This document shows positions 19,701 to 20,000 of a stretch of 20,000 nucleotides of DNA, in pieces. The translations under genes and the position numbers were made by a program. The DNA is taken from the NCBI GenBank assembly GCA_009176605.1, contig SEYY01004190.1:1-20000 (forward strand), written 5' to 3'. How positions within the stretch are numbered: position 1 is the stretch's first letter; each line of letters starts with the position of its first letter. Source of the DNA: Armadillidium nasatum. Lineage: Eukaryota; Arthropoda; Malacostraca; Isopoda; Armadillidiidae. The notes under the pieces were generated by a model, which had not been told where the DNA came from, ran no database searches, and worked only from the letters and a program-made list of their open reading frames with translations.

Positions 19701-20000
19701 TCAGAATTCAGAAATTTTTATTCAGAGGTATAATTATAGTTTATACATTGTTTCAGTAGGTCCTACTCTACTAGATGCAATTTTTATAATTAGCTGTACA
19801 TTACTCTGAAAAGGGGCTTCTAAGGGGAAGCACATTGGTTTCCTTTGAACTCCAAAGCTTAGTTGATAAATATTACATCAATATAATTTAATATCAATTA
19901 TTATACAAATATGCATAAATATAATCAGCAATAATAAATATAGCAATAGCAATAAAAATAATAGTAATAATAAAAGTTAAATACAATAGTACCCATAATA
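19701..20000. other. AT-rich window end
   Basis: No gene seen. The last 100 bp are rich in AATAAT/AGCAATA-type degenerate trinucleotides, probably a decayed (TAA)n relative. Confidence 0.5.

Overview
This window looks like repeat-rich, intron- or intergene-type DNA from a large animal genome. I recognise no host gene. The mix of very long (TA)n and (GA)n arrays, CR1-type and jockey-type LINEs, a Ty3/Gypsy fossil and tRNA-derived repeats suggests an arthropod. A decapod crustacean such as a shrimp, crab or crayfish is my best guess. That assignment is inference from repeat style, not from a diagnostic gene.

Layout. Positions 1-2000 hold a foldback element (32-242), three (TA)n arrays (250-580, 1278-1378, 1912-1999) and a probable tRNA-headed SINE on the minus strand (1379-1911). 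Positions 2000-3893 are mostly unassigned AT-rich sequence with three retroelement scraps: a CR1 3' end (2466-2533), a jockey-like piece (3065-3160) and a zinc-knuckle C-terminus of a second LINE type (3435-3893). Positions 3894-6453 are a 5'-truncated CR1 copy on the minus strand. Positions 6699-11095 are a near-complete CR1 copy on the plus strand with ORF1 (Cys/His finger, coiled coil, SGNH esterase) and ORF2 (endonuclease, reverse transcriptase). The two copies lie head to head and their shared 2.5 kb is nearly identical.

Positions 11096-11823 are a tandem array of 264-bp units, each holding a tRNA-Arg-like Pol III promoter region. The plus CR1 seems to have inserted into this array, because a stub of the unit lies just before the CR1 5' end. 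Positions 11884-14170 are a heavily decayed jockey-like LINE on the minus strand, bounded by (TA)n on both sides. Positions 14176-15674 hold three more (TA)n arrays and a near-perfect 50-bp-arm hairpin (14978-15081). Positions 16362-18110 are an old Ty3/Gypsy pol fossil on the minus strand, recognisable from reverse transcriptase, RNase H and the integrase C-terminal domain; a poly(A)-tailed retroposon end abuts it at 18114. Positions 18411-19500 are a 561-bp (GA)n array flanked by a 75-bp direct repeat. The window ends in a (TAA)n tract and AT-rich sequence.

Nothing here is an operon or a working host pathway. The coding signal comes from selfish elements, all broken by stops or frameshifts, though the plus CR1 is young and close to intact. 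The most distinctive observations are a hairpin tail motif shared by three elements and always next to (TA)n, the nested insertion history, the tRNA-like satellite, the long hairpin, and the direct repeat around the GA array.
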